64,000 bases of DNA from contig NZ_LECZ01000024.1 of the NCBI RefSeq assembly GCF_001022965.1, positions 248,001 to 312,000 on the forward strand, written 5' to 3'. Shown here piece by piece: positions 30,278 to 39,941 of the stretch. The notes beneath the pieces were generated by a model. The model ran no database searches and was not told the DNA's origin. It saw only the letters and a program-made list of their open reading frames with translations. Numbering within the stretch: position 1 is the stretch's first letter; the number at the start of each line of letters is the position of its first letter. This stretch comes from Enterobacter genomosp. O. GTDB lineage: Bacteria; Pseudomonadota; Gammaproteobacteria; Enterobacterales; Enterobacteriaceae. The position numbers and the translations under genes are program-made.

Positions 30278-30832
30278 TTACTCGGCCTCTTCCTCTTTTT
30301 CCGGTTTAGCGGATTCGTTTTTGGCGTTACGGGTCATCCACAGCGCCAGCGCTTTTAACGAATCCGGCGTGAACTCGTCGCAGCGCGCGGTAATCTCTTC
30401 CGGCGTCATCCAGTTCACTTCGCTGACTTCTTCTTCCTGCAGGGCGAACGGACCGTGAGAGACGCAGCTAAACAGCCCGCCCCAGACACGGCAATGCTCA
30501 TCCTCGAAATAGAACTGACCGTGCTCGGCAAACGGCACGCCGGCAATACCTAACTCTTCTTCCGCTTCACGACGCGCAGAATCCAGCAGCACTTCATCCG
30601 CCTGGACAACGCCACCTGCTGTGGCATCCAGCATACCAGGGAGAAAATCTTTGGTGTCCGTGCGGCGCTGAACCAGAATTTTGCCCATACCGTCATGAAC
30701 AACGATATATGTCGCACGGTGACGCAGGCGCTCCGCACGCATTTGTTCGCGGCTGGCCTGCGCGATCACTTCATTCTCTTCGTTGACAATGTCAACCCAC
30801 TCTGTACTTGCCAAATGACTCTGCTCCACCAT
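30278..30832 (-). CDS. yfcD: Nudix hydrolase YfcD
   Basis: This is a Nudix-family hydrolase of uncertain substrate, related in arrangement to isopentenyl diphosphate isomerases. Its 184 residues carry a full Nudix box, with GGVVQADE, then REAEEELGI after seven residues, at about 93-116. A preceding [14 protein letters not shown] strand is typical of the fold. The C-terminal KPEKEEEAE tail is acidic and variable. It is convergent with the LacI-family gene. Confidence 0.93.
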   Translation of the reverse strand: MVEQSHLASTEWVDIVNEENEVIAQASREQMRAERLRHRATYIVVHDGMGKILVQRRTDTKDFLPGMLDATAGGVVQADEVLLDSARREAEEELGIAGVPFAEHGQFYFEDEHCRVWGGLFSCVSHGPFALQEEEVSEVNWMTPEEITARCDEFTPDSLKALALWMTRNAKNESAKPEKEEEAE

Positions 30833-30887
30833 CGGGAAACCTTCTCGTCTAAGCGCTCTTTCGGCGCGTTTGTAATTGAGGTGTAAC

Positions 30888-31439
30888 TTACGGATTAATC
30901 GCTACCTGCGCAATAACTTGCTGATCATTAAGTGCGATAACGCTCAGGGTATTTCCATCCAGCATGCCATAGCTCGCAGGATATCCGCCTTTCGGGATGC
31001 TGACCGAACCCGGGTTAAAGTGATAAATATCACCGCGTTTTTCAGCAACCGGAATATGAGTATGACCGTAAACCAGGACATCGCCAGCCGCGAGCGCCGG
31101 GAGATTATCCGGGCTAAAAAGATGCCCGTGGGTCAGGAACAGGCGGCTTTGTTCCAGCAGCACCTGCTGCCACGGCGCGGTAATGGGGAAATGCAGCAGC
31201 ATCTGGTCCACTTCGCTGTCGCAGTTGCCGCGAACGGCAATGATGCGCGAGGCATACGCATTCAGTTTTTCAGCCACCTGCGCAGGGGCATAGCCTTCCG
31301 GCAGCGCATTGCGCGGGCCGTGATTGAGCACATCGCCCAGAATAATCAGCCACTGCGCGCCGCTTTGTGCAAACAGAGAGAGCACGCGCTCGGTAGCGGG
31401 CAGCGATCCATGGATATCCGACGCAAACATCAGTTTCAT
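30888..31439 (-). CDS. yfcE: Metallophosphoesterase YfcE
   Basis: This small calcineurin-like phosphodiesterase is a bimetal enzyme active on model phosphodiesters in E. coli; its natural substrate is unknown. Its 183 residues show all motifs: Asp8-x-His10, Gly35-Asp36, GNCD (71-74), His104/His106 in THGH, and GHTH (125-128). A GAGGAG ribosome site precedes the ATG. It lies 55 bases upstream of yfcD and could be co-transcribed with it. Confidence 0.94.
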   Translation of the reverse strand: MKLMFASDIHGSLPATERVLSLFAQSGAQWLIILGDVLNHGPRNALPEGYAPAQVAEKLNAYASRIIAVRGNCDSEVDQMLLHFPITAPWQQVLLEQSRLFLTHGHLFSPDNLPALAAGDVLVYGHTHIPVAEKRGDIYHFNPGSVSIPKGGYPASYGMLDGNTLSVIALNDQQVIAQVAINP

Positions 31440-31495
31440 CAGTCACTCCTCGGGAAATCAGACTGCCCACATCATACCTGAAGCGTCATGGCTTA

Positions 31496-32218
<723 letters not shown>

Positions 32219-32280
32219 TTACAACAACCACCTATACTCATTTGTCATGGCATCACTATTCGCATGGACAGGAGTTGAGA

Positions 32281-32910
32281 ATGATCGACCTTTATTATGC
32301 CCCTACCCCAAACGGCCATAAGATCACCCTCTTTCTTGAGGAAGCCGAGCTGGATTACAGGATCATTCGCGTGGATATCAGCAAAGGCGATCAGTTCAGT
32401 CCTCTCTTTCTGGCTATCTCGCCGAACAATAAAATCCCGGCCATTATTGACAACCAGCCGGCAGACGGGGGCAGACCGCTGAGCCTGTTTGAATCCGGTG
32501 AAATTTTGCTCTACCTGGCAGAGAAAACCGGCAAACTGCTGAGCGGAGAGTTGCGCGAACGTCACCATACCCTGCAGTGGCTCTTCTGGCAGGCAAGCGG
32601 ACTGGGGCCCATGCTGGGGCAAAATCACCATTTTACCGCTTACGCCCCGCAGCCCATTCCTTATGCGATAGAACGCTATCAGGTAGAGACTCAACGGCTC
32701 TATGACGTGCTGAACCGTCGGCTGAAGAAAACGCCGTGGCTCGGGGGCGATCATTACAGCATTGCCGATATCGCATGCTGGCCGTGGGTGAATATGCATG
32801 AAAAACACCGAATTGACTTAGCCGCTTACCCGGCCGTGAACAACTGGTTTGAGCGTATTCGGACCCGCCCGGCCACCGAACGCGCGATGCAAAAAATCCA
32901 GCAGATTTAA
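32281..32910 (+). CDS. yfcG: Disulfide-bond oxidoreductase/GST-like YfcG
   Basis: This Nu-class glutathione transferase-like protein has disulfide reductase activity in E. coli and binds two glutathione molecules. Active-site residues Thr9 and Asn11 in YYAPTPNGHKITLF are conserved, and SLFESGEILLYLAEKTG near 70 is the glutathione-carboxylate contact. The ATG at 32281, with AGGAG upstream, gives 209 residues. The C-terminal tail is shorter than the 215 of E. coli. Confidence 0.93.
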   Translation: MIDLYYAPTPNGHKITLFLEEAELDYRIIRVDISKGDQFSPLFLAISPNNKIPAIIDNQPADGGRPLSLFESGEILLYLAEKTGKLLSGELRERHHTLQWLFWQASGLGPMLGQNHHFTAYAPQPIPYAIERYQVETQRLYDVLNRRLKKTPWLGGDHYSIADIACWPWVNMHEKHRIDLAAYPAVNNWFERIRTRPATERAMQKIQQI

Positions 32911-32985
32911 CCGGGTATGAGGCTGGGTGCCCGCGAGCCTCTCATGTATGATGAGCGGAAAATACTGACACGGAGAAGACCTGCA

Positions 32986-33354
32986 ATGTCACAGCCAGAC
33001 GCTGTTATTCGTATAAAAAATTTACGCTTGCGTACCTTTATCGGCATCAAAGAGGAAGAGATCGCCAACCGTCAGGATATTGTCATTAACGTAGTGATTC
33101 ACTACCCCGCAGACAAAGCGCGGGCCAGCGAGGACATCAATGACGCGCTGAACTACCGCACTATCACCAAAAACATCATCCAGTACGTGGAAAATAACCG
33201 CTTCTCTCTGCTGGAAAAATTAACTCAGGATGTGCTCGATATCGCACGCGAACATCACTGGGTCACTTATGCTGAAGTTGAGATCGATAAACTTCACGCC
33301 CTGCGTTACGCCGACTCCGTCTCTATGACGTTAAGCTGGAAACGCCAGGCGTAA
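32986..33354 (+). CDS. folX: Dihydroneopterin triphosphate 2'-epimerase
   Basis: FolX epimerises 7,8-dihydroneopterin triphosphate to the monapterin form and is a paralog of FolB aldolase in the T-fold family. Its 122 residues begin [20 protein letters not shown]. The conserved [14 protein letters not shown] and [17 protein letters not shown] segments are visible. The ATG at 32986 was chosen for its GGAGA ribosome site; an upstream extension of 23 codons is not conserved. The yfcH start follows 13 bases later. Confidence 0.95.
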   Translation: MSQPDAVIRIKNLRLRTFIGIKEEEIANRQDIVINVVIHYPADKARASEDINDALNYRTITKNIIQYVENNRFSLLEKLTQDVLDIAREHHWVTYAEVEIDKLHALRYADSVSMTLSWKRQA

Positions 33355-33367
33355 ACCTGGAGGTTGT

Positions 33368-34261
33368 ATGAAGATTTTGCTGACCGGCGGTACTGGCCTT
33401 ATTGGTCGCCACCTCATTGCGCGTCTGCAGGCCTTGCATCACGACGTTACCGTGGTCACGCGCAGCCCTGAGAAAGCGCGCCAGGTGCTGGGGGCGGGTA
33501 TCGACATCTGGAAAAATCTGGCCGAGCAGCAAAATCTGGACGGCTTCGACGCCGTCATTAACCTCGCGGGTGAACCCATCGCTGATAAGCGCTGGACGGA
33601 AGAGCAAAAACAGCTGTTATGCAGCAGCCGGTGGAACATTACCGAAAAGCTGGTCGAGCTAATCCGCAACAGCCACACGCCGCCTTCGGTGCTAATTTCA
33701 GGGTCAGCGGTGGGCTATTACGGCGATCTCGGTGAGGTGGTGGTGACCGAGGAAGAGCCGCCGCATAACGAGTTTACCCATAAGCTCTGCGCCCAGTGGG
33801 AGCGTCTCGCCTGCGCGGCGCAGAGCGATCGTACCCGCGTCTGCCTGCTGCGGACCGGCGTCGTGCTTGCGCCGAAAGGCGGCATTCTGGCGAAAATGCT
33901 TCCCCCTTTCCGACTTGGACTCGGCGGCCCCATCGGCAATGGCCGTCAGTATCTGGCGTGGATCCACATCGACGATATGGTCAACGGTATTCTCTGGCTG
34001 CTGGATAACGATCTCCGCGGGCCGTTTAACATGGTTGCACCGTATCCGGTGCGTAACGAACAGTTTGCCCACGCGCTGGGGCATGTCCTGCATCGCCCGG
34101 CGATTTTGCGCGTACCAGCCACGGTCATTCGCCTGATGATGGGCGAAGCCTCTGTGCTGGTATTAGGCGGACAGCGCGCGCTACCCAAACGGCTGGAAGC
34201 GGCCGGGTTCGCGTTCCGCTGGTATGATTTAGAAGAAGCGCTGGGGGATGTGGTGCGGTGA
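33368..34261 (+). CDS. yfcH: SDR39U1-type NAD(P)-dependent epimerase YfcH
   Basis: This atypical short-chain dehydrogenase/reductase of 297 residues is of unknown substrate. The N-terminal nucleotide motif is [17 protein letters not shown]. The SDR tyrosine-lysine region is replaced by SGSAVGYYG near 117, as in the SDR39U family. A C-terminal DUF1731-like segment ends in [13 protein letters not shown]. It is co-directional with folX and probably in the same operon, with GGAGG before the start. Confidence 0.93.
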   Translation: MKILLTGGTGLIGRHLIARLQALHHDVTVVTRSPEKARQVLGAGIDIWKNLAEQQNLDGFDAVINLAGEPIADKRWTEEQKQLLCSSRWNITEKLVELIRNSHTPPSVLISGSAVGYYGDLGEVVVTEEEPPHNEFTHKLCAQWERLACAAQSDRTRVCLLRTGVVLAPKGGILAKMLPPFRLGLGGPIGNGRQYLAWIHIDDMVNGILWLLDNDLRGPFNMVAPYPVRNEQFAHALGHVLHRPAILRVPATVIRLMMGEASVLVLGGQRALPKRLEAAGFAFRWYDLEEALGDVVR

Positions 34262-34305
34262 ATATGCTACAGTCGTACGCCATGTTCCGATGAAATGGCG
34301 TAACA

Positions 34306-34815
34306 ATGGCAACCATCACCACTCCCCGTCTGCACCTCACCCCTTTCGAACCCACTGACTGGGCCTTCTTTCGCTCGCTGCGCGAAGACCCCGCCATCAT
34401 GCGCTATATGGCCGCCATCGCCCCCGAAAAAGAGACGCGACGCGTGTTTGCCGCGCGGCTCACGGCTGCACATGTGTTTGTGATCCGCTTTCAGAATGAT
34501 GACACGCCGCTTGGCGATATCGGCCTGCAAATCAGCACTGAGAATCGTGAAGAGGCCGACATCGGCTATACGGTTGTGCCTGCCGCGCAGGGAAAAGGTA
34601 TAGCCAGCGAGGCGCTGCGTGCGGTGTGTGATTATGCGTTTAACCAGACTAGCGTGAAGGCGATTAACGCCTACGTGCTGGCGGACAACGGCGGGTCGGT
34701 GCGGGTGTTAGAGAAAGCGGGGTTTGCTCGCACGCAGGTGCTGGAAAAGGCGTATGAGATTGACGGCGTGCGTTACGACGACTGGGTGTATCGGCTGGAG
34801 TGTGGTGCGGTCTGA
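34306..34815 (+). CDS. GNAT-family N-acetyltransferase (RimJ/RimL-like)
   Basis: This 169-residue acetyl-CoA-dependent acetyltransferase is of unknown target. The acetyl-CoA loop is visible as VPAAQGKGIASEAL (91-104), preceded by the DIGYTV strand and followed by VLADNGGSVRVLEKAGF, the usual motif B. The start METIT-like segment reads MATITTPRLHLTPF, typical of RimJ-like GNATs. E. coli K-12 carries a different gene (rpnB/yfcI) at this place, so the locus is variable. The TGA stop lies inside a C-rich repeat. Confidence 0.85.
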   Translation: MATITTPRLHLTPFEPTDWAFFRSLREDPAIMRYMAAIAPEKETRRVFAARLTAAHVFVIRFQNDDTPLGDIGLQISTENREEADIGYTVVPAAQGKGIASEALRAVCDYAFNQTSVKAINAYVLADNGGSVRVLEKAGFARTQVLEKAYEIDGVRYDDWVYRLECGAV

Positions 34816-34854
34816 TGCCCTCACCCCAGCCCTCTCCCACAGGGAGAGGGAGAA
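34807..34854. repeat. C-rich palindromic repeat, copy A
   Basis: The core CCCTCTCCC, ACA and GGGAGAGGG is a perfect 9-bp hairpin preceded by CCCTCACCCC. The same 48 bases, with two differences, recur at 34909-34956, and related copies lie at 42178 and 55047. The GNAT stop codon at 34813 lies in this copy. Confidence 0.85.
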
Positions 34855-34856
34855 CA

Positions 34857-34895
34857 CCCGGCCCGTAGGCCCGGTAAGCGAAGCGCCACCGGGCG
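34857..34895. repeat. REP element between the two C-rich repeats
   Basis: CCCGGCCCGTAGGCCCGGT, with an inverted GCCACCGGGCG end, is a REP unit flanked on both sides by copies of the C-rich palindrome, in the gap between the convergent GNAT gene and hisP. Confidence 0.75.
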
Positions 34896-34908
34896 ATTGG
34901 GCTGCACC

Positions 34909-34956
34909 GCGGCCTGATGCCCTCACCCCAACCCTCTCCCACAGGGAGAGGGAGAA
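34909..34956. repeat. C-rich palindromic repeat, copy B
   Basis: This is a near-identical second copy of the 34807-34854 element in the same orientation, with a perfect CCCTCTCCC/GGGAGAGGG hairpin. It ends ten bases before the hisP stop. Confidence 0.85.
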
Positions 34957-34965
34957 GGGCAAACT

Positions 34966-35742
34966 CTACTTCAACGACCCCTTCAGGAACTGCTGCAAAC
35001 GCGGGCTTTGCGGGTTCGCCAGCACATCGTCCGGGTGCCCTTGCTCTTCAATTTTACCCTGATGCAGGAAGATAACGTGGTTCGAGACGTTACGGGCGAA
35101 GCCCATCTCGTGCGTCACCACCACCATCGTTTTGCCCTCTTCGGCGAGCTTCTGCATGATGCGCAGCACTTCGCCGACGAGTTCCGGGTCCAGCGCGGAG
35201 GTCGGTTCGTCAAACAGCAGCACCTCGGGCTCCATCGCCAGCGCGCGGGCGATGGAGACACGCTGCTGCTGACCGCCGGAGAGATGCACCGGGTATTTCA
35301 TCTGCTGGCGCTCGTCAATACCCACTTTTGCCAGGTATTTCACCGCACGCTCGCGGGCTTCCTGCTTGCTCAGGCCCAGCACCTGAACCGGTGCTTCCAT
35401 CACGTTCTCCAGCACCGTCATATGGCTCCAGAGGTTGAAGTGCTGGAACACCATCGTCAGACGCGTACGCAGCAGGCGCAGCTGATGCTTATCTGCCACC
35501 TTCAGCTGGCCGTCTTTATCACGCACCAGCGTAATATTCTGCCCGCTCACCACAATCGAGCCTTCGCTCGGCTTTTCAAGGAAGTTAATGCAGCGCAGGA
35601 AGGTACTTTTACCCGAGCCGGATGAGCCGATGATACTGATCACGTCGCCCGCATTCGCCTGCAGCGACACCCCTTTCAGCACTTCATGTTCGCCGTAGCG
35701 TTTGTGCAAATCAATAACGTTTAATTTGTTCTCAGCCATCAT
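34966..35742 (-). CDS. hisP: Histidine/lysine/arginine/ornithine ABC transporter ATP-binding protein
   Basis: HisP powers import of histidine and basic amino acids with HisQM and the binding proteins HisJ and ArgT. Its 258 residues have Walker A at GSSGSGKST (39-47), the signature LSGGQQQR (154-161), Walker B LLFDEP (175-180), and the switch histidine in VTHEMGF. It is the last gene of the operon, six bases after hisM. Its 3' end abuts the C-rich repeat cluster. Confidence 0.97.
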   Translation of the reverse strand: MMAENKLNVIDLHKRYGEHEVLKGVSLQANAGDVISIIGSSGSGKSTFLRCINFLEKPSEGSIVVSGQNITLVRDKDGQLKVADKHQLRLLRTRLTMVFQHFNLWSHMTVLENVMEAPVQVLGLSKQEARERAVKYLAKVGIDERQQMKYPVHLSGGQQQRVSIARALAMEPEVLLFDEPTSALDPELVGEVLRIMQKLAEEGKTMVVVTHEMGFARNVSNHVIFLHQGKIEEQGHPDDVLANPQSPRLQQFLKGSLK

Positions 35743-35747
35743 CTTTC

Positions 35748-36464
35748 TCAGTGCGTCGAAGAAGGTTTTATATGCTGCAACCAGCGTTTTTCAGCCTTAC
35801 GGAACAGGCTAATCAAAACATACGAGATAATTAAATAGAGTACTGCCGCAATGCCAAACGCGGTAAACGGCTGATAGGTCGCGGAGTTAATATCGCGCGC
35901 AATTTTAAGCAGGTCCGGCACCGTCGCGGTGAAGGCCAGCGCGGTGGAGTGCAGCATCAAAATCACTTCGTTGCTGTACGCCGGTAACGCGATACGCAGC
36001 GCTGAGGGCAGAATGATGCAGCGGTAAAGCTTCACTGAGGAAAAGCCGTACGCGCGCGCCGCTTCAATCTCGCCGTAAGGCACAGAGCGAATTGCCCCCG
36101 CAAAAATCTCGGTGGTATAGGCGCAGGTGTTGAGCGTCAACGCCAGCACCGTACAGTTCAGACCGCTGCGGAAGAACGCGTTCAGCATCTCAGTGCCTTT
36201 GACGATCTCCAGCGTATACATGCCCGAATAGAACACCAGCAGCTGCACGTACAGAGGCGTACCGCGAAAGACATAGGTAAACAGCCAGATCGGGAACTGA
36301 ATAAATTTATTGTTCGACACGCGACCAATGGCAAGAAACACCGCCAGAATGCCGCCCATCACCACGGAGGAGATCAGCAGCCAGAGCGTGATCGCCACGC
36401 CTGTAAAGCGATAGCCATCTGTCCACAGCAGCGATTTCCAGTATTCCTGAATAATCTCAATCAC
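35748..36464 (-). CDS. hisM: Histidine/lysine/arginine/ornithine ABC transporter permease HisM
   Basis: This inner-membrane permease of 238 residues pairs with HisQ. It has five transmembrane segments, and the EAA loop contacting HisP is visible as [20 protein letters not shown] near 130-150. The start overlaps the hisQ stop by four bases. The C-terminal tail after the last helix is basic ([11 protein letters not shown]). Confidence 0.97.
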   Translation of the reverse strand: MIEIIQEYWKSLLWTDGYRFTGVAITLWLLISSVVMGGILAVFLAIGRVSNNKFIQFPIWLFTYVFRGTPLYVQLLVFYSGMYTLEIVKGTEMLNAFFRSGLNCTVLALTLNTCAYTTEIFAGAIRSVPYGEIEAARAYGFSSVKLYRCIILPSALRIALPAYSNEVILMLHSTALAFTATVPDLLKIARDINSATYQPFTAFGIAAVLYLIISYVLISLFRKAEKRWLQHIKPSSTH

Positions 36465-37147
36465 AGGTCAGCCCTCTTCACACCCACGGAGTAGCGACGC
36501 TCGAGCAGAAGCAGCACACCATTGGAGGCGGTCGTAAAGACCAGATAGATAACGCCACAAACCACCGCAAAGTAGAACGGCTCCCAGGTGCTTTTGCCTG
36601 CCAGCTGAGTGGCTTTCACCACATCTTCCAGACCGAGCAGCGAGACCAGCGCTGTGGCTTTGAGGATAACCTGCCAGTTGTTGCCGATGCCCGGCAGCGC
36701 ATAGCGCATCATGGCCGGGAACATAATCCGACGAAACGTTTGTGAAGAGGTAAAACCAAATGCGGTCGCCGCCTCAATGTGGCCTTTCGGCACGGCCATG
36801 TAAGCACCGCGGAAGGTCTCGGTGAAGTAGGCACCGTAGATAAAACCGAGGGTAATAATACCGGCCACCATCGGGTCGATATCTATTTGTCCCATGCCCA
36901 TCGCATCCGTCACGCTGTTAAGCGCAATCTGCAGACCGTAAAAGATAAGCAGCATCAGCACCAGATCGGGAACGCCGCGAATGAGCGTGGTGTAGCCTTC
37001 AAAGATTAGCGCCAGCGGTTTGTTAGCCGAAAGCTTCGCCCCTGCGCCTGCCAGACCTATCAGCACCGCCAGCACCACGGAGCTGATAGCCAGCTCAAGG
37101 GTGACAAGCGCGCCCTGTAAAATAACGCCAGAAAATCCGTACAGCAT
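36461..37147 (-). CDS. hisQ: Histidine/lysine/arginine/ornithine ABC transporter permease HisQ
   Basis: This permease partner of HisM has 228 residues and five hydrophobic helices. The EAA loop reads GHIEAATAFGFTSSQTFRRI near 120-140. It follows hisJ after an 88-base gap that contains a strong hairpin, a layout known to lower membrane-component expression relative to the binding protein. Confidence 0.97.
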   Translation of the reverse strand: MLYGFSGVILQGALVTLELAISSVVLAVLIGLAGAGAKLSANKPLALIFEGYTTLIRGVPDLVLMLLIFYGLQIALNSVTDAMGMGQIDIDPMVAGIITLGFIYGAYFTETFRGAYMAVPKGHIEAATAFGFTSSQTFRRIMFPAMMRYALPGIGNNWQVILKATALVSLLGLEDVVKATQLAGKSTWEPFYFAVVCGVIYLVFTTASNGVLLLLERRYSVGVKRADL

Positions 37148-37191
37148 ACCGCGAGCCCTGTCGTGTCGTGAGTGGTGGAACCGTGTCTTTT

Positions 37192-37212
37192 CCCCTCCCG
37201 AAGCGGGAGGGG
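37192..37212 (-). other. hisJ-hisQ intergenic hairpin
   Basis: CCCCTCCCG and CGGGAGGGG pair perfectly around a 3-base loop in the gap after hisJ. There is no U tract in the transcribed direction, so it is more likely a 3'-end stabiliser of the hisJ mRNA than a full terminator. In Salmonella the corresponding gap holds REP sequence. Confidence 0.7.
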
Positions 37213-37235
37213 CCGCACGTTATTTGACGGGGCGA

Positions 37236-38018
37236 TTAGCCGCCGTAAACGTTAAAATCAAAGTACTTTTTCGCCAGCTTGTCGTAGGTGCCATCTGCAC
37301 GCATTTCGGCGAAGGCTTTGTTCAGCGCTTCACGCAGCTCATTGTCTTCTTTGCGCAGGCCCATACCGGTACCCACACCAAACAGCTTCACGTCCTTAAT
37401 GGACGGGCCGCCAAACTTGTAATCTTTACCCACCGGCGTTTTCAGGAAGCCTTCGCTCGCCGCGACTTCATCCTGGAATGCCGCGTCAATACGGCCTGCC
37501 GTCAGGTCAGCGTAGATATTTTCCTGGCCCTGATAAGAGACGATTTCGATCCCCTTCGGCGCCCAGTGTTCGTTGCCGTAGGTTTCCTGCGTGGTGCCCT
37601 GCAGCACGCCGACGCGTTTGCCTTTCAGCGACTCCAGCGTTGGCTGAATGTCAGAAGCCTTCGCCACCACCAGACGCGAATCGGCCGCATAGAGTTTGTC
37701 AGTGAAGGCAATCTCCTGCTGGCGTTTTTCGGTGATAGAGAGTGAGGACATAATCACGTCGATTTTTTTCGCTTTCAGGGATGGGATCAGCGCATCCAGC
37801 GGGTTCTCAACGTAGGTACACTGTGCTTTGATGCGTTTGCACAGCTCATTGGCCAGATCGATGTCAAAACCCACCAGTTCACCCTTTGAATTCTTCGATT
37901 CGAACGGCGCATAGGTTGGGTCGGTACCAATCCGGATTTTCTGTGGAATGGCTGCGAATGCCGCGGTGGCGCTGGAAAAGGCCAGTACCAGAGATAATGA
38001 CAACACGAGTTTTTTCAT
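37236..38018 (-). CDS. hisJ: Periplasmic histidine-binding protein HisJ
   Basis: HisJ captures L-histidine in the periplasm and delivers it to HisQMP. The 260-residue precursor has a signal peptide ([22 protein letters not shown]) cut near residue 22, then the solute-binding motif [20 protein letters not shown]. The ATG at 38018 with GAGGA upstream is used; a start five residues earlier would add a non-conserved MLRTN. Its paralog argT lies just upstream. Confidence 0.97.
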   Translation of the reverse strand: MKKLVLSLSLVLAFSSATAAFAAIPQKIRIGTDPTYAPFESKNSKGELVGFDIDLANELCKRIKAQCTYVENPLDALIPSLKAKKIDVIMSSLSITEKRQQEIAFTDKLYAADSRLVVAKASDIQPTLESLKGKRVGVLQGTTQETYGNEHWAPKGIEIVSYQGQENIYADLTAGRIDAAFQDEVAASEGFLKTPVGKDYKFGGPSIKDVKLFGVGTGMGLRKEDNELREALNKAFAEMRADGTYDKLAKKYFDFNVYGG

Positions 38019-38135
38019 ATTTGTCCTCAACAAACTGTCTTCATACGGGATTTTTACGACGACGGGGTGGTGCTAATGTGCCATCAATCCCCTCTTTCAG
38101 GCAAAGATTAATGCCCTTCAGACGGGAATTTTTGC

Positions 38136-38141
38136 ATTATA
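38136..38141 (-). promoter_or_regulatory. Candidate hisJ promoter -10 (dhuA-type)
   Basis: A perfect TATAAT on the minus strand lies about 118 bases before the hisJ start, downstream of the hairpins that follow argT. The -35 region at 17 bases reads CGCTGT and is poor. Its position agrees with the separate hisJ promoter known in Salmonella (dhuA). Confidence 0.5.
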
Positions 38142-38166
38142 AATGCGTAAGTATGCACACAGCGAT

Positions 38167-38197
38167 CCAATACGGTGCAATAAACGCACCGTATTGG
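38167..38197 (-). other. argT-hisJ intergenic long hairpin
   Basis: CCAATACGGTGC pairs perfectly over 12 bp with GCACCGTATTGG around a 7-base loop. It lies between argT and the hisJ promoter. No U tract follows on the minus strand. Confidence 0.8.
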
Positions 38198-38212
38198 GTC
38201 AACCGCTCCCGC

Positions 38213-38233
38213 AACGCACCTTTGCGGTGCGTT
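38213..38233 (-). other. Hairpin after argT stop
   Basis: AACGCACC and GGTGCGTT pair perfectly around a 5-base loop, 12 bases downstream of the argT stop. With the adjacent 12-bp hairpin it forms a tandem structure that probably marks the argT 3' end. Confidence 0.75.
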
Positions 38234-38244
38234 ATCGCCTGGTC

Positions 38245-39027
38245 TTAGTCACCGTATACGTTGAAGTCGAAGTATTTCTTCGCCAGTTTGTCGTAAGTAC
38301 CGTCCTTACGCAGCTCTGCAAAGGCTTTGTCGAAGGCGGCCTTCAGCTCGGTATCATCCTTACGCAGGCCAATACCGGTGCCGTCACCAAAGTACTTTTT
38401 ATCTTTCACGGACGGGCCTGCAAACGCGTAGTCTTTACCCGCCGGCTGCTTCAGGAAGCCTTCGCTCGCGGCGACTTCATCCTGGAATGCCGCATCCAGA
38501 CGGCCCGCCGCCAGGTCAGAGTAAATCAGATCCTGGTTTTGGTAAGCCACCACGTCTACGCCCTTCTCACGCCAGGTCGCATTGGCATAACCTTCCTGAG
38601 TCGATCCCTGCAGCACGCCAACGTGCTTGCCTTTCAGCGAGTCGATGGTTGGCTTAATCGGGGAACCTTTAGGAGCAATCAGGCGAGAATCTGCGGCGTA
38701 GAGCTTGTCAGAGAAGGCAATCTCCTGCTGACGTTTTTCGGTGATGGAGAGAGAAGAGATAATGGCGTCGATTTTCTTGGCTTTCAGCGACGGGATTAAC
38801 GCGTCGAAGTCGCTGCCCACCCATGTGCATTTCACCGCAATGCGTTTGCACATTTCATTACCCAGATCGATATCAAACCCCACGAAATCGCCTTTCGCAT
38901 CCTTGGAAGAGAATGGCGCGTAGGTTGCGTCTGTACCGATACGAACCGTCTGTGGAAGCGCTGCGTAGCTACCTGCTGCCGCACTTAACCCCACGAGCAA
39001 AGACAGAGCCAGAACCGTCTTCTTCAT
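38245..39027 (-). CDS. argT: Periplasmic lysine/arginine/ornithine-binding protein ArgT
   Basis: ArgT (LAO protein) binds lysine, arginine and ornithine and uses the same HisQMP transporter as HisJ. The 260-residue precursor has a signal peptide ([20 protein letters not shown]) cut near residue 22, then [20 protein letters not shown]. The final [10 protein letters not shown] parallels that of HisJ, showing the recent duplication. A sigma-54 promoter lies about 70 bases upstream. Confidence 0.97.
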   Translation of the reverse strand: MKKTVLALSLLVGLSAAAGSYAALPQTVRIGTDATYAPFSSKDAKGDFVGFDIDLGNEMCKRIAVKCTWVGSDFDALIPSLKAKKIDAIISSLSITEKRQQEIAFSDKLYAADSRLIAPKGSPIKPTIDSLKGKHVGVLQGSTQEGYANATWREKGVDVVAYQNQDLIYSDLAAGRLDAAFQDEVAASEGFLKQPAGKDYAFAGPSVKDKKYFGDGTGIGLRKDDTELKAAFDKAFAELRKDGTYDKLAKKYFDFNVYGD

Positions 39028-39094
39028 ACATTTACCCTCAAGTACCGTGATTTTATTATGTATTGTGTTGTGTGTTGTGTTGCAGGCTTCATCT

Positions 39095-39110
39095 TGCAGG
39101 TCTTATGCCA
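39095..39110 (-). promoter_or_regulatory. Sigma-54 promoter of argT
   Basis: TGGCATAAGACCTGCA on the minus strand fits the -24/-12 consensus TGGCAC-N5-YTGCW at all but one position, with the GG and GC elements correctly spaced. Transcription would begin near 39084. The Salmonella argT promoter is known to be nitrogen-regulated. Confidence 0.85.
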
Positions 39111-39265
39111 CATTGCCGTCTGGTCAAAACTTCGACGTTAAATATGTTAATAAAACGTTGCGATATTGCCTTAATGGTGAAAGATAGCAGGTCTGCCGAA
39201 CGAACCGGAGAGAGAAAAAGGGAAAAAACGAATTAAATGTCGAGGATATGATCGCCGTTGCATAA

Positions 39266-39284
39266 TTGCCCTGAAACAGGGCAA
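39266..39284 (-). terminator. Possible ubiX terminator
   Basis: TTGCCCTG, a 3-base loop and CAGGGCAA make a perfect 8-bp stem 35 bases beyond the ubiX stop, followed by TTAT on the minus strand. The U tract is short, so termination may be weak. Confidence 0.55.
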
Positions 39285-39296
39285 CGTCTCTTTTCA

Positions 39297-39313
39297 TGCA
39301 CTCTGTTTGTGCA
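39297..39313. promoter_or_regulatory. NtrC-like enhancer site upstream of argT
   Basis: TGCACTCTGTTTGTGCA matches the NtrC palindrome TGCAC-N7-GTGCA exactly in both arms. It lies about 220 bases before the expected argT start point, a normal enhancer distance for NtrC with sigma-54, and just beyond the ubiX stop. Confidence 0.7.
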
Positions 39314-39318
39314 CAGAA

Positions 39319-39888
39319 TCAGGCCCCCTGCCAGCGGGTGAAGAGATCTTCCGGCAGGTCGATGTCGAACTGATCCAGCACGCGATTAACGGTCTGATTA
39401 ATCACGTCATCCAGCGAAGTTGGGCGATGATAGAACGCCGGTACCGGCGGCATGATGACCGCGCCGAGCTCGGCGGCCTGAGTCATTAAACGCAGGTGCC
39501 CCAGGTGCAGCGGCGTTTCCCGCACGCAGAGCACCAGAGGACGACGTTCCTTCAGCACCACATCCGCCGCGCGGGTTACCAGGGTATCGGTATAGCTGTT
39601 CACAATGCCGGAGAGCGTTTTAATTGAACAGGGCAGGATAACCATGCCGGCTGTTTTAAATGAGCCTGAGGAGATGCTGGCGGCGATATCACGGGCATCG
39701 TGAACGACATCCGCCAGGGCCTGAACATCGCGCAGGGAGAGATCGGTTTCCAGCGAGAGGGTCTGCCGCGCCGCCTGGCTCATCACCAGATGGGTTTCGA
39801 CTTCCGCCACGTTACGCAAAACCTGTAACAGACGTACGCCGTAAATCGCGCCACTGGCGCCGCTGAGCCCAACTATGAGTCGTTTCAT
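39319..39888 (-). CDS. ubiX: Flavin prenyltransferase UbiX
   Basis: UbiX makes the prenylated FMN cofactor used by UbiD-type decarboxylases in ubiquinone synthesis. The 189-residue protein shows the flavin/phosphate motif LSGASGAIYGVRLL, the SSGSFKTAGMVILPCS segment near 88, and RETPLHLGHLRLM near 124. The ATG at 39888 is used, since the 19-residue extension to 39945 lacks homology. It is the third gene after cvpA and purF. Confidence 0.96.
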   Translation of the reverse strand: MKRLIVGLSGASGAIYGVRLLQVLRNVAEVETHLVMSQAARQTLSLETDLSLRDVQALADVVHDARDIAASISSGSFKTAGMVILPCSIKTLSGIVNSYTDTLVTRAADVVLKERRPLVLCVRETPLHLGHLRLMTQAAELGAVIMPPVPAFYHRPTSLDDVINQTVNRVLDQFDIDLPEDLFTRWQGA

Positions 39889-39941
39889 GATTTTTGCCCT
39901 TACTGATTCAGGGCAGACTGTGCAGGATTTTGCGGGGAGTT

